Assembly (NCBI GenBank): GCA_009699565.1
Contig: WLNX01000082.1
Location: 1-7,883, forward strand
Length of the DNA stretch: 7,883 bases
Origin: Actinomycetota bacterium
GTDB lineage: Bacteria; Actinomycetota; Thermoleophilia; Solirubrobacterales; Solirubrobacteraceae
Reading direction: 5' to 3'
Positions 1 through 6,067 of this stretch are shown piece after piece. A program made the position numbers and the translations under genes. Each line of letters starts with the position of its first letter. Within the stretch, counting starts at the first letter, position 1. Under the pieces are notes generated by a model. The model was not told the origin of the DNA. It saw only the letters and a list, made by a program, of their open reading frames with translations, and ran no database searches.

Positions 1-1
1 C

Positions 2-607
2 GCCATCTGGCTCCATCGTCAGCCGCTCGCTCGCGGAGCTCTCAGCGCAGCGGCGGGGCTGACGAAGTTCGCGCCGCTTGCGCTGCTTCCGCTGTTCGCC
101 GGCGACGGACTCTGGGATCCTGATCGCTCTCGCCGTCAGCGGATCAAGCGCCTGGCAGCCTTCCTCCTCGGAGTCCTGCTGGTGTGCGCGCTCGCGGTGC
201 TGATCTTCGCGCCGACGACCACGCCAAAGCAGTTCTGGGACCACACGCTCGCCTACCAGTTCGGCCGCGAGGCGCCGTTTTCGGTTTGGGGCTTCTACGG
301 CGGAGGCTGGCGCACTGCACAGCATCTGGTGCAGGGAGCAACGATCCTGCTGGCAGTTCTCGTCGCCTTCGTTCCGCGCCGAAAGGACATCATCACGCTG
401 GCTGCACTCAGCGCGGCGATCATGGCTGCACTTCAACTGTCGGCCACCTACTGGTTTTACCTCTACCTCGCCTGGGTCGTGCCGATGGCGCTGATCGCGT
501 TTCTCGGGCGCCCGGCGCTCAGCGGGGTGCTCGAGGGTCGCCGCCCGGCGATGCCATCAGCAACTGCTCGATCGACTGCGCCCGCCGCGACCCCTGGCAG
601 CGGATGA
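2..607 (+). CDS. GT87/DUF2029-like integral membrane protein, C-terminal part (5' end outside window)
   Basis: The frame is open from the first bases of the window to a TGA at 605-607, giving 201 residues of a longer protein. Hydrophobic stretches at about residues 15-33, 51-70, 112-126, 130-146 and 149-168 of this fragment look like membrane helices. The segment GLTKFAPLALLPLF, followed later by FWDHTLAYQFGRE and PFSVWGFYG, resembles the polyprenol-phosphate-sugar-dependent GT87 (DUF2029) mannosyltransferase-like family, whose members act in the membrane on extracytoplasmic glycans. The catalytic N-terminal half is not in the window, so substrate and activity cannot be judged. The last 30 or so residues are rich in Ala, Pro, Ser and Thr and look like a disordered tail; this tail is encoded where the gene overlaps the convergent phosphoesterase gene. 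Another multi-helix membrane protein family is possible. Confidence 0.7.
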   Translation, partial: AIWLHRQPLARGALSAAAGLTKFAPLALLPLFAGDGLWDPDRSRRQRIKRLAAFLLGVLLVCALAVLIFAPTTTPKQFWDHTLAYQFGREAPFSVWGFYGGGWRTAQHLVQGATILLAVLVAFVPRRKDIITLAALSAAIMAALQLSATYWFYLYLAWVVPMALIAFLGRPALSGVLEGRRPAMPSATARSTAPAATPGSG

Positions 608-1337
608 TCACGGCATTCAGCCAAGGATCGTCCTCTGAGGGCTCAAACGGAACTCGCATCCGCGAAGTCAGCGAGCCGACCGCCTGTTCGCGCTTGACGC
701 CGATCACGCCGCCGCGGGCGCCGGTCATCCCGACATCGGTGATGTAGGCGGTTCCGCCGGGGAGCACGCGGGCATCGGCGGTGGGCACGTGTGTGTGCGT
801 TCCAACGACGGCGGTCACGCGCCCGTCGAGGTGCCAACCGAGCGCGACCTTCTCGCTGGTCGCTTCGGCATGCATGTCAACGAGAATCTGGTCGGCGCCG
901 GCGGCGGTTAGCTCCTCGACCGCGCTGTCGGCCGATTGGAAGGCGGGGTGGGAAGCCTCGAGGAACAGATTCCCGGAGAGGTTGACGACACCGAGCTTGG
1001 TTCCTCCCGACTCGACGATGCAGGTGCCGTGCCCCGGCTGCGAGCGGAGGTAGTTGGCGGGCCGCAGGATCGGCTCGTGGAGGTCGAGGTAGGGAAGGAT
1101 CTCCGAGCGCCTGTAGGTGTGATTGCCAAGGGTGATCACGTCAACGCCGGCCTCGAACAGCTCGTCTGCGATCTTTGGAGTGATTCCCAGCCCGCCGGCG
1201 ACGTTCTCGCCATTGACGACGAAGAAGTCCGGTGCGTAGCGCTCGCGGATCACCGGCATCGACGCCAGCAGCGTGCGGCGACCGGCGCTGCCGACGAGGT
1301 CTCCGACGAAGCAGATTGTCACTTGCTCAGGGGCCAT
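519..1337 (-). CDS. ymdB: YmdB-family metallophosphoesterase (TIGR00282 type)
   Basis: This 272-residue protein matches Bacillus subtilis YmdB (about 264 aa) along its whole length. YmdB is a dinuclear-metal phosphodiesterase that cleaves 2',3'-cyclic nucleotides and influences biofilm and motility decisions in Bacillus; the role here is inferred. Visible metal-site motifs are VGD (Asp13), NGEN (Asn42-Asn45), GNHT (Asn72, His73), DMHAEATSEK (His156) and VGTHTHVPTAD (His181, His183), followed by the family signature TAYITDVGMTG (residues 196-206). The ATG at 1337 is chosen because the fold begins at VTICFVGD; GTG at 1322 (residue 6) is a plausible alternative matching the shorter Bacillus N-terminus. 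The frame stays open upstream into hemB, but that extension is antisense to hemB and has no family similarity. The gene is divergent from hemB (64 bp apart) and has no obvious Shine-Dalgarno sequence. Confidence 0.93.
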   Translation of the reverse strand: MAPEQVTICFVGDLVGSAGRRTLLASMPVIRERYAPDFFVVNGENVAGGLGITPKIADELFEAGVDVITLGNHTYRRSEILPYLDLHEPILRPANYLRSQPGHGTCIVESGGTKLGVVNLSGNLFLEASHPAFQSADSAVEELTAAGADQILVDMHAEATSEKVALGWHLDGRVTAVVGTHTHVPTADARVLPGGTAYITDVGMTGARGGVIGVKREQAVGSLTSRMRVPFEPSEDDPWLNAVIIRCQGSRRAQSIEQLLMASPGGDPRAPR

Positions 1338-1387
1338 GACGGCAGTCTCGCGCAAGAAGCCCACCGGCCGCGCTGCGGCGCCCTCCC

Positions 1388-1393
1388 TACCAT
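1388..1393 (+). promoter_or_regulatory. Possible -10 element of a leaderless hemB promoter
   Basis: TACCAT fits the TANNNT -10 pattern common in actinobacteria and ends 8 nt before the hemB ATG at 1402. Transcription would then begin at or next to the A of the start codon. This would explain why no Shine-Dalgarno sequence is seen. No convincing -35 box is visible, and a TANNNT match can occur by chance, so this is tentative. Confidence 0.35.
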
Positions 1394-1401
1394 GAGCTCC
1401 G

Positions 1402-2382
1402 ATGGCTTTTCCGTTGACCCGAATGCGTCGTCTCCGCCGCACCCCGGCGCTGCGCGAACTGGTGCGCGAGACGCGGCTTGACGTCGGCGACTTGGTCCTG
1501 CCGGTCTTCGTCGAGCAGTCGCTCGGTACGGCGCTGCCGATCGATTCGATGCCTGGCGTCAGTCGCCAGCCCGTCAGCGGCGCGCTCGCCGAAGCCTCCG
1601 AGTGCCTGGCTCTTGGCATCCCCGCGATGATCTTTTTTGGCCTTCCTACTGAGAAGGATGCAGAGGGGTCCGGTGCGTGGGATCCGGAGGGCTCGGTGCA
1701 GCAGGCGATCGCAGCGATCAAAGCCGCCCACCCCGACCTGGTCTTGATCGCAGATTGCTGTCTTTGCGAATACACCGACCACGGTCACTGCGGCCCGCTC
1801 AACGATGCCGATGAGGTCGACAACGATGCCGCCCTCGAGCTGCTGGCCCGCACCGCCGTCAGCCAGGCCGCCGCAGGAGCCGACGTGATCGCCCCCAGCG
1901 ACATGATGGACGGCCGAGTGGGCGCGATCCGCGCCGCGCTCGATCTGGCCGGTCATCAGGACGTGGCGATCCTCGCCTACAGCGCCAAGTTCGCATCCGC
2001 CTTCTACGGCCCCTTCCGCGACGCCGCTGGAGCGACCCCTTCCTTCGGCGACCGCCGCGGGTACCAGATGGATCCAGCGAACCTGCGCGAGGCGGTTCGC
2101 GAGGCCGAGTTGGACATCGAAGAGGGAGCCGACGCCGTCATGGTTAAGCCCGCTCTGGCGTACCTCGACGTAATTCGGCGCATTGCCGATCAGACCGCAG
2201 CGCCGGTTGCTGCGTACAACGTAAGCGGCGAGTATGCGATGGTGAAGGCTGCTGCTGCGGCAGGTGCTCTCGACGAGCGCACCGCCGTTCTGGAGCTGCT
2301 GACTTCGATCCGCCGCGCCGGAGCAGATTTCGTGATCACCTACCACGCCAAGGATGCTGCAAGATGGCTTCAAAAGACGTAA
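1402..2382 (+). CDS. hemB: Porphobilinogen synthase (delta-aminolevulinic acid dehydratase)
   Basis: HemB condenses two 5-aminolevulinate molecules to porphobilinogen in the cytoplasm. At 326 residues it has the usual family length. The zinc-dependent type is shown by DCCLCEYTDHGHCG, with Cys120, Cys122 and Cys130 in the three-cysteine site. The two Schiff-base lysines lie in AYSAKFASAFYGPFRDA (Lys196) and AVMVKPALAYLD (Lys249). Further family motifs are GIPAMIFFGLP and VAAYNVSGEYAM. The start at 1402 gives the common N-terminus FPLTRMRRLRRTPALREL; ATG 1423 would cut this conserved opening. No Shine-Dalgarno sequence precedes 1402, and a TACCAT element 8 nt upstream suggests a leaderless transcript. 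It is the first gene of a forward block, and its last 19 bases overlap the siroheme decarboxylase gene, which suggests translational coupling. Confidence 0.97.
   Translation: MAFPLTRMRRLRRTPALRELVRETRLDVGDLVLPVFVEQSLGTALPIDSMPGVSRQPVSGALAEASECLALGIPAMIFFGLPTEKDAEGSGAWDPEGSVQQAIAAIKAAHPDLVLIADCCLCEYTDHGHCGPLNDADEVDNDAALELLARTAVSQAAAGADVIAPSDMMDGRVGAIRAALDLAGHQDVAILAYSAKFASAFYGPFRDAAGATPSFGDRRGYQMDPANLREAVREAELDIEEGADAVMVKPALAYLDVIRRIADQTAAPVAAYNVSGEYAMVKAAAAAGALDERTAVLELLTSIRRAGADFVITYHAKDAARWLQKT
2350..2354 (+). promoter_or_regulatory. Shine-Dalgarno site of the siroheme decarboxylase gene
   Basis: AAGGA lies 9 nt upstream of ATG 2364, inside the end of hemB. It supports the start at 2364, and so the 19-bp overlap with hemB, over the later ATG at 2463, which would remove the first helix of domain 1. 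Confidence 0.55.
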
Positions 2383-3452
2383 CCGCGACACCTAAGATCC
2401 GCAGCCGCAAAGACGGCGCCGCCGTCAAGCTGACCGACCTTGATCGCAAGCTGCTCGACCTGATGCAGGGCTCGTTCCCGATCGCCGAGCGCCCCTACGA
2501 AGCGATCGCCAAGGAGGCCGGTATCCCCGAGGCCCAAGTCCTTGAGTCGATTCAGCGCCTTCTGGACGACCGCATCATCCGCCAGGTAACTCCGATCTAC
2601 GACACGCGCGCCCTTGGCTACGGGTCGATGCTGGTGGCCGCCAAGGTTGACCCCGAGCACCCGTGGCGGGCAGCAAAGATCGTCAACTCTCATCCCGGCG
2701 TCTCCCACAACTATCTGCGCAACCACGACTTCAACATGTGGTTCACGCTCGCGGTCGAGCAGGATTCAAAGCTCGGGCTTCAGGGAACCTTGGACCTCCT
2801 TCAGGAGATGACCGGCGCCGAGTCGATCCGCCAGCTCCCGACGCTGAAGCTGTTCAAGATTCGGATGGACCTCGAGATGTCGGGCGACACCGACACGCTC
2901 TCCAAGCGCGGCGTCGCTGAGGAGCCGGTCGAGCTTGAGGCTCAGAGCTATGACGACTTCGACCGCGCCGTAATTCGCGCCACCCAAGGGAACCTCCCTG
3001 TTGTGAGCAATCCCTGGCAGGGAGCGGCGGACGAGCTCGGCATTGGCGTAGATGAGCTGCTGTCCTACCTTGAGGCGCTGAAAGAGCGCGGGATCCTTCG
3101 CCGCGTCGCAGGAATTCTCTATCACCGCCGCGCCGGGTTCTCGGCCAACGGCATGGGCGTCTGGCAGGTTCCGGCAGACAAGATCGCCGAGATCGGCCCG
3201 CAGATGGCTGCTTACCGCGGGATCTCACATTGCTATGAGCGCCCGACCTACGCCGACTGGCCCTACCAGATTTTCACGATGGCTCACGGCCGTTCGAAGG
3301 AGGAGTGCGACGCAATCCTCGACGCGATCGCCGACGAGTTCCCAATCGAAGATCGCGCCACTCTGTACTCGAGCACCGAGTTCAAGAAGATCCGGCTGCT
3401 CTACTTCACCGACGACTTCCGCAACTGGGAGCACGAATTCGGCGGCGTCTAG
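2364..3452 (+). CDS. ahbAB: Siroheme decarboxylase, fused AhbA-like and AhbB-like domains (NirDL type)
   Basis: AhbA/AhbB and their NirD/L/G/H relatives decarboxylate siroheme to 12,18-didecarboxysiroheme, on the route to heme (Ahb pathway) or heme d1. This 362-residue protein holds two homologous Lrp/AsnC-like units. Unit 1 (about residues 22-170) starts with a winged-helix-like segment (LTDLDRKLLDLMQ) and has GVSHNYLRNHDFNMWFTLAV at 112-131. Unit 2 (about 195-350) repeats the plan, with DDFDRAVIRATQGNLP at 197-212, YHRRAGFSANGMGVWQVP at 253-270, GISHCYERPTYADWPYQIFT at 286-305, HGRSKEECD at 308-316 and STEFKKIRLLYF at 337-348. The paired SH(N/C)Y histidine motifs and the WPY and FKK(I/T)R signatures are those of the decarboxylases and not of ordinary Lrp regulators, although automatic annotation often calls them transcription factors. 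The gene lies between hemB (19-bp overlap) and hemL (1-nt gap). No ahbC, ahbD or nir gene is in the window, so the end product is open. Confidence 0.87.
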   Translation: MASKDVTATPKIRSRKDGAAVKLTDLDRKLLDLMQGSFPIAERPYEAIAKEAGIPEAQVLESIQRLLDDRIIRQVTPIYDTRALGYGSMLVAAKVDPEHPWRAAKIVNSHPGVSHNYLRNHDFNMWFTLAVEQDSKLGLQGTLDLLQEMTGAESIRQLPTLKLFKIRMDLEMSGDTDTLSKRGVAEEPVELEAQSYDDFDRAVIRATQGNLPVVSNPWQGAADELGIGVDELLSYLEALKERGILRRVAGILYHRRAGFSANGMGVWQVPADKIAEIGPQMAAYRGISHCYERPTYADWPYQIFTMAHGRSKEECDAILDAIADEFPIEDRATLYSSTEFKKIRLLYFTDDFRNWEHEFGGV

Positions 3453-3453
3453 C

Positions 3454-4743
3454 GTGACCGTTTCACTCCGCGACACCCGCTCCTCGGAGCTCTACGAGCG
3501 CGCACTGCAGTACCTGCCGGGCGGGGTGAATTCCCCGGTCCGGGCGATGAAGGCGATCGGCCGCGATCCGATCTTCATTGAGCGCGGAGAGGGAGCCGAG
3601 CTGACCGATGTGGACGGGAACACCTACATCGACTATGTCTGCTCGTGGGGGCCGCTGATCCTTGGCCATGCCGACCCGGAAGTGATCGCTGCCGTCACCG
3701 AGGCTGCCGCGAGCGGAACGACGTTTGGTGCGCCGACAGCAGGCGAGATCGAAATCGCCGAAGAGGCTGCCCGAAGGATTCCGGGAATCGAGATGCTGAG
3801 GATGACGAGCTCCGGGACCGAAGCTGCGATGAGCGCGATCCGACTCGCGCGCGCCGCCACCGGCCGCGAGAAGCTGCTGAAGTTCGCCGGCGCCTACCAT
3901 GGCCACCTTGACGGCTTGCTGGCGGAGGCCGGCAGCGGCCTTGCCACAAACGCGCAGCCGACCAGCCCGGGCGTTCCGTCGGCTGCGACCGCCGCGACCG
4001 TGATCGTCCCCTGGAACGACGCCGAGGCGCTGATCCGGGCAACCGAAGAACACGAATTCGCCGCGATCCTCGCCGAGCCGTATCCGGCAAACATGGGGCT
4101 CGTGCCGCCGACCGACGGCTTTCTCGAGCTGCTCCGCGAGCGCGCGACGGCAACCGGCGCGCTGCTCGTATTCGACGAAGTCATCAGCGGCTTTCGGGTA
4201 GCGGCTGGCGGTGCTCAGGAATTGACCGGGGTGATTCCGGACCTGACTGTTGTCGGCAAGATCTTTGGCGGCGGCCTGCCCGCCGCGGCTTATGGAGGAT
4301 CACGCGAGCTGATGGAGATGATTGCCCCGGCCGGCGATGTTTACCAGGCCGGAACTCTCAGCGGAAATCCGCTCGCCGTAGCCGCAGGGCTGGCGACGAT
4401 GAAGCGGCTCGACGATGCCGCCTACCTGCGCCTTCAGGCAACAACCGAAGCCCTCGCTGGCGGCCTCCGTGAGGCTGCGAAGGCGGCTGAGGTGCCGGTT
4501 GACGTGGTTCACACGACGGGCCTCTGCACCGTCTTCTTCAGCGAACACCCTGTCGTTGACTACGCGTCCGCTCAGCGCTGCGACTTGGAGACCCACGGCG
4601 CATGGTGCCGGGCGCTGCTGGCGCGCGGCGTCTACCCGCCGCCATCGCAGTTCGAGACCTGGTTCCCGTCGCTTGCACACACCTCCGAACAGGTCGAACA
4701 GACGATCGAGATCGCAGCCGCCGCCTTTGCGGAGATTGCGTGA
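3454..4743 (+). CDS. hemL: Glutamate-1-semialdehyde 2,1-aminomutase
   Basis: HemL is the PLP enzyme that isomerises glutamate-1-semialdehyde to 5-aminolevulinate in the C5 pathway, supplying HemB. With the GTG start at 3454 it has 429 residues, the normal family length. The N-terminus SSELYERALQYLPGGVNSPVR is typical of HemL, with the family core in SSGTEAAMSAIRLAR (from residue 119), AYHGHLDG (147-154), FDEVISGFRV (Asp241 for the PLP ring nitrogen) and VVGKIFGGGLPAAAYGG (Lys269, the PLP lysine). The frame is open further upstream to 3235, but that part lies inside the decarboxylase gene and has no HemL-like sequence. Only 1 nt separates the stop of the preceding gene from this GTG, and no strong Shine-Dalgarno is seen, which points to translational coupling. 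Presence of HemL implies that ALA comes from glutamyl-tRNA; the reductase HemA must lie elsewhere. Confidence 0.96.
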   Translation: MTVSLRDTRSSELYERALQYLPGGVNSPVRAMKAIGRDPIFIERGEGAELTDVDGNTYIDYVCSWGPLILGHADPEVIAAVTEAAASGTTFGAPTAGEIEIAEEAARRIPGIEMLRMTSSGTEAAMSAIRLARAATGREKLLKFAGAYHGHLDGLLAEAGSGLATNAQPTSPGVPSAATAATVIVPWNDAEALIRATEEHEFAAILAEPYPANMGLVPPTDGFLELLRERATATGALLVFDEVISGFRVAAGGAQELTGVIPDLTVVGKIFGGGLPAAAYGGSRELMEMIAPAGDVYQAGTLSGNPLAVAAGLATMKRLDDAAYLRLQATTEALAGGLREAAKAAEVPVDVVHTTGLCTVFFSEHPVVDYASAQRCDLETHGAWCRALLARGVYPPPSQFETWFPSLAHTSEQVEQTIEIAAAAFAEIA

Positions 4744-5294
4744 CCGGCGACCTGTCACGGCAGGGACTGATCGCGGTTGCCGACCAGCTCCGCGCTGAGG
4801 AGGGACTTCTCGCCGAGTCGCTGCTGCCGCCTGAATTGCAGTTCCTTGCCGAGGACGACCCGCTGCTTGGAGGGCTCGCTGCAAGCGGCCCCAGGTCGGC
4901 AGGTCGCGAAGTGGCGATTGCGCTGGTCGTCGAGGCCGTCTACGAGGGCTCTCTGCTTCATGCGGGCCGCTCGCGGATCCTTGACCCCGCCGATGAAGAT
5001 CTCAACATCCTTGCGGGAGACCGCCTCTACGCGCTCGGGCTGGCGACGCTGGCGGACTTGGGCGATCTCGACAGCGTCCGCGAGCTGGCCGACGTGATCG
5101 CAATCTGCGCCCAGTCCGTTGCCCAGCAGGAACCGGCTCTTGCCGCGGCAGCCTGGCAGCTAGGCGCGAGCACCATCGGTTGGGGTTCATCCCCGGCGTG
5201 CGAGGCCGCGAAGGCGACGGTCGGCGGAGATCCGCTCGTGGCCGCGACGACGATTGAGGCGGCCGCAGCGGGGCTTCGCGAGTCGGCGCATTGA
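4740..5294 (+). CDS. Uncharacterised 184-aa helical protein resembling a shortened, metal-motif-less isoprenyl diphosphate synthase
   Basis: The likely start is GTG 4740, which overlaps the hemL stop as GTGA, a typical coupled junction. The protein is rich in Ala and Leu, appears wholly helical, and has no signal peptide or clear membrane helix. Residues 59-108 recall trans-isoprenyl diphosphate synthases: AIALVVEAVYEGSLLHAGRS lines up with the helix that normally reads like EAVHTASLLHDDVID, and ILAGDRLYALGLATLADLGD (90-109) lines up with the LAGDYLLARAF-type helix. In place of the first aspartate-rich motif (DDxxD) it has HAGRS, and at 184 residues it is too short for the second motif region of a normal ~300-aa enzyme. 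If the resemblance is real, it is probably not a catalyst by itself. It could be a non-catalytic partner of a prenyl synthase (for example for the menaquinone side chain), a binding protein, or an unrelated helical protein. The similarity is judged by eye. Confidence 0.6.
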   Translation: MTGDLSRQGLIAVADQLRAEEGLLAESLLPPELQFLAEDDPLLGGLAASGPRSAGREVAIALVVEAVYEGSLLHAGRSRILDPADEDLNILAGDRLYALGLATLADLGDLDSVRELADVIAICAQSVAQQEPALAAAAWQLGASTIGWGSSPACEAAKATVGGDPLVAATTIEAAAAGLRESAH

Positions 5295-5331
5295 CGCGAC
5301 TACCGGGGAGGCTTGCGGTCGCAGTTCGTCG

Positions 5332-5337
5332 TAGTAT
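5332..5337 (+). promoter_or_regulatory. Possible -10 box of a promoter for the qcr genes
   Basis: TAGTAT lies in the only sizeable forward-strand gap, between the isoprenoid-synthase-like gene and qcrA, and matches TANNNT and four of six positions of TATAAT. A candidate -35 TTGCGG at 5313-5318 is only 13 bp away; the overlapping TATTCA at 5335-5340 would give a 16-bp spacer but a poorer -10. If used, the qcrA leader would be about 50 nt and would contain the inverted repeat at 5351-5368. Confidence 0.3.
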
Positions 5338-5350
5338 TCAGGGAAGGTAA

Positions 5351-5368
5351 TCTTTGCCTGCGCAAAGA
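5351..5368 (+). repeat. Perfect 7-bp inverted repeat upstream of qcrA (operator or leader hairpin)
   Basis: TCTTTGC and GCAAAGA form perfect arms around a 4-nt centre (CTGC). The repeat starts 14 bases downstream of the possible -10 box and ends 24 bases before the qcrA ATG. It has no T-run after it, so it does not look like an intrinsic terminator. It could be a dimeric regulator site or a small hairpin in the 5' leader; the sequence alone does not decide between them. Confidence 0.5.
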
Positions 5369-5392
5369 GATGCCCAGCGACGCCGAGAGAAC

Positions 5393-6064
5393 ATGACCGA
5401 ACACAAAGAATCCAAGAGCAAGTACACCGAGGATCGCCAGATCCCTGGAGCCTTTGAGGGCGAGACCGTTACGCGCCGCCGTGCGATGGTCCTTGGCGGC
5501 CAAGTTGCGGGCGGAGTCGCCGCGGCGGCCTTCGCACTTCCCGCGCTTGGATTTGCCGTTGGCCCGATCTTTGAGAAGCAGGACCAGCCGTGGCAGATCG
5601 TCGGCAACACGGGCGAGTTCAACCCGGATTCTTACGTGCCTCGCACGATCACGCTGGTTGCCGGAATCGGTGACGCCGGCAAGTCCACCGTCTACCTGCG
5701 CAAGTACAACCCCGACCTCGATACCGAGCCGCGCGACGAGTACAACAGCTACATCGCGATCTCAACGCTTTGCATGCATCTCGGTTGCCCGGTGCGCTTC
5801 ACGGCGGCCGCACAGCGGTTCATCTGCCCTTGCCACGGCGGCGTCTACGACATCGTCGGCAAGGTCAACGGCGGTCCGCCCGTGCGCCCGCTTGACCGCT
5901 TCTACACGCGCCTTGAGGCCGACCGCGTTCTGATTGGCCCGCGCTTCTCAGTCAATAGCGAGCTGCAGCGCTTTTCTCCCCGCGATCCGGGCGAGCCGCT
6001 CGACGGAGTTGGCCAGTATCTCTATCCGTCACGACCTTCGATGAGAAAGATTCAGGGGACCTAA
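5393..6064 (+). CDS. qcrA: Rieske iron-sulfur subunit of menaquinol:cytochrome c reductase
   Basis: QcrA carries the 2Fe-2S cluster that takes an electron from quinol at the Qo site and passes it to cytochrome c. The 223-residue protein has a charged N-terminus, then TRRRAMVLGG (27-36) and a hydrophobic helix to about residue 58, consistent with a Tat-type uncleaved anchor. The Rieske boxes are CMHLGC (Cys127, His129, Cys132) and CPCHGG (Cys145, Cys147, His148): Cys127, His129, Cys145 and His148 would bind the cluster, and Cys132-Cys147 would form the disulfide. Family-type sequence GGPPVRPLDRFYTR follows. ATG 5393 is preferred over an in-frame TTG at 5354, because the TTG lies within the inverted repeat and adds only a short charged segment. 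About 37 residues extend past the Rieske domain, longer than in Bacillus QcrA (about 167 aa in total). It ends 3 nt before qcrB. Confidence 0.95.
   Translation: MTEHKESKSKYTEDRQIPGAFEGETVTRRRAMVLGGQVAGGVAAAAFALPALGFAVGPIFEKQDQPWQIVGNTGEFNPDSYVPRTITLVAGIGDAGKSTVYLRKYNPDLDTEPRDEYNSYIAISTLCMHLGCPVRFTAAAQRFICPCHGGVYDIVGKVNGGPPVRPLDRFYTRLEADRVLIGPRFSVNSELQRFSPRDPGEPLDGVGQYLYPSRPSMRKIQGT
6054..6059 (+). promoter_or_regulatory. Shine-Dalgarno site of qcrB
   Basis: AGGGGA within the end of qcrA lies 8 nt upstream of ATG 6068. It is the strongest ribosome binding site seen in the window and fixes the qcrB start. Confidence 0.6.
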
Positions 6065-6067
6065 GCG

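Noticed and set aside
1338..1775. N-terminal extension of the ymdB reading frame by about 146 residues
   Set aside because: It runs antisense through hemB, is compositionally like a shadow frame, and has no similarity to the family, whose fold begins right after the ATG at 1337.
1387..2391. 334-aa open frame on the minus strand opposite hemB
   Set aside because: It mirrors hemB almost exactly; long antisense frames are common in GC-rich genes, and the translation has no recognisable domain.
2364..3452. An Lrp/AsnC transcriptional regulator
   Set aside because: Each half has the Lrp-like winged-helix plan, but the paired SH(N/C)Y motifs, WPY segment and FKK signature are those of siroheme decarboxylases; a regulatory role is kept only as a lesser alternative.
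3235..3453. Upstream extension of the hemL frame
   Set aside because: It overlaps the conserved C-terminus of the siroheme decarboxylase in another frame, and HemL homology starts at the GTG at 3454.
3463..4053. 196-aa minus-strand open frame opposite hemL
   Set aside because: It is a shadow of hemL with Arg/Gly/Ala-rich composition and no domain.
4602..4739. Upstream extension of the 184-aa unknown gene into hemL
   Set aside because: It overlaps the conserved HemL C-terminus; the GTGA junction at 4740 is a normal coupled start.
5296..5322. GCGAC...GTCGC as a terminator after the 184-aa gene
   Set aside because: The stem is only 5 bp with a 17-nt loop and no T-run follows.
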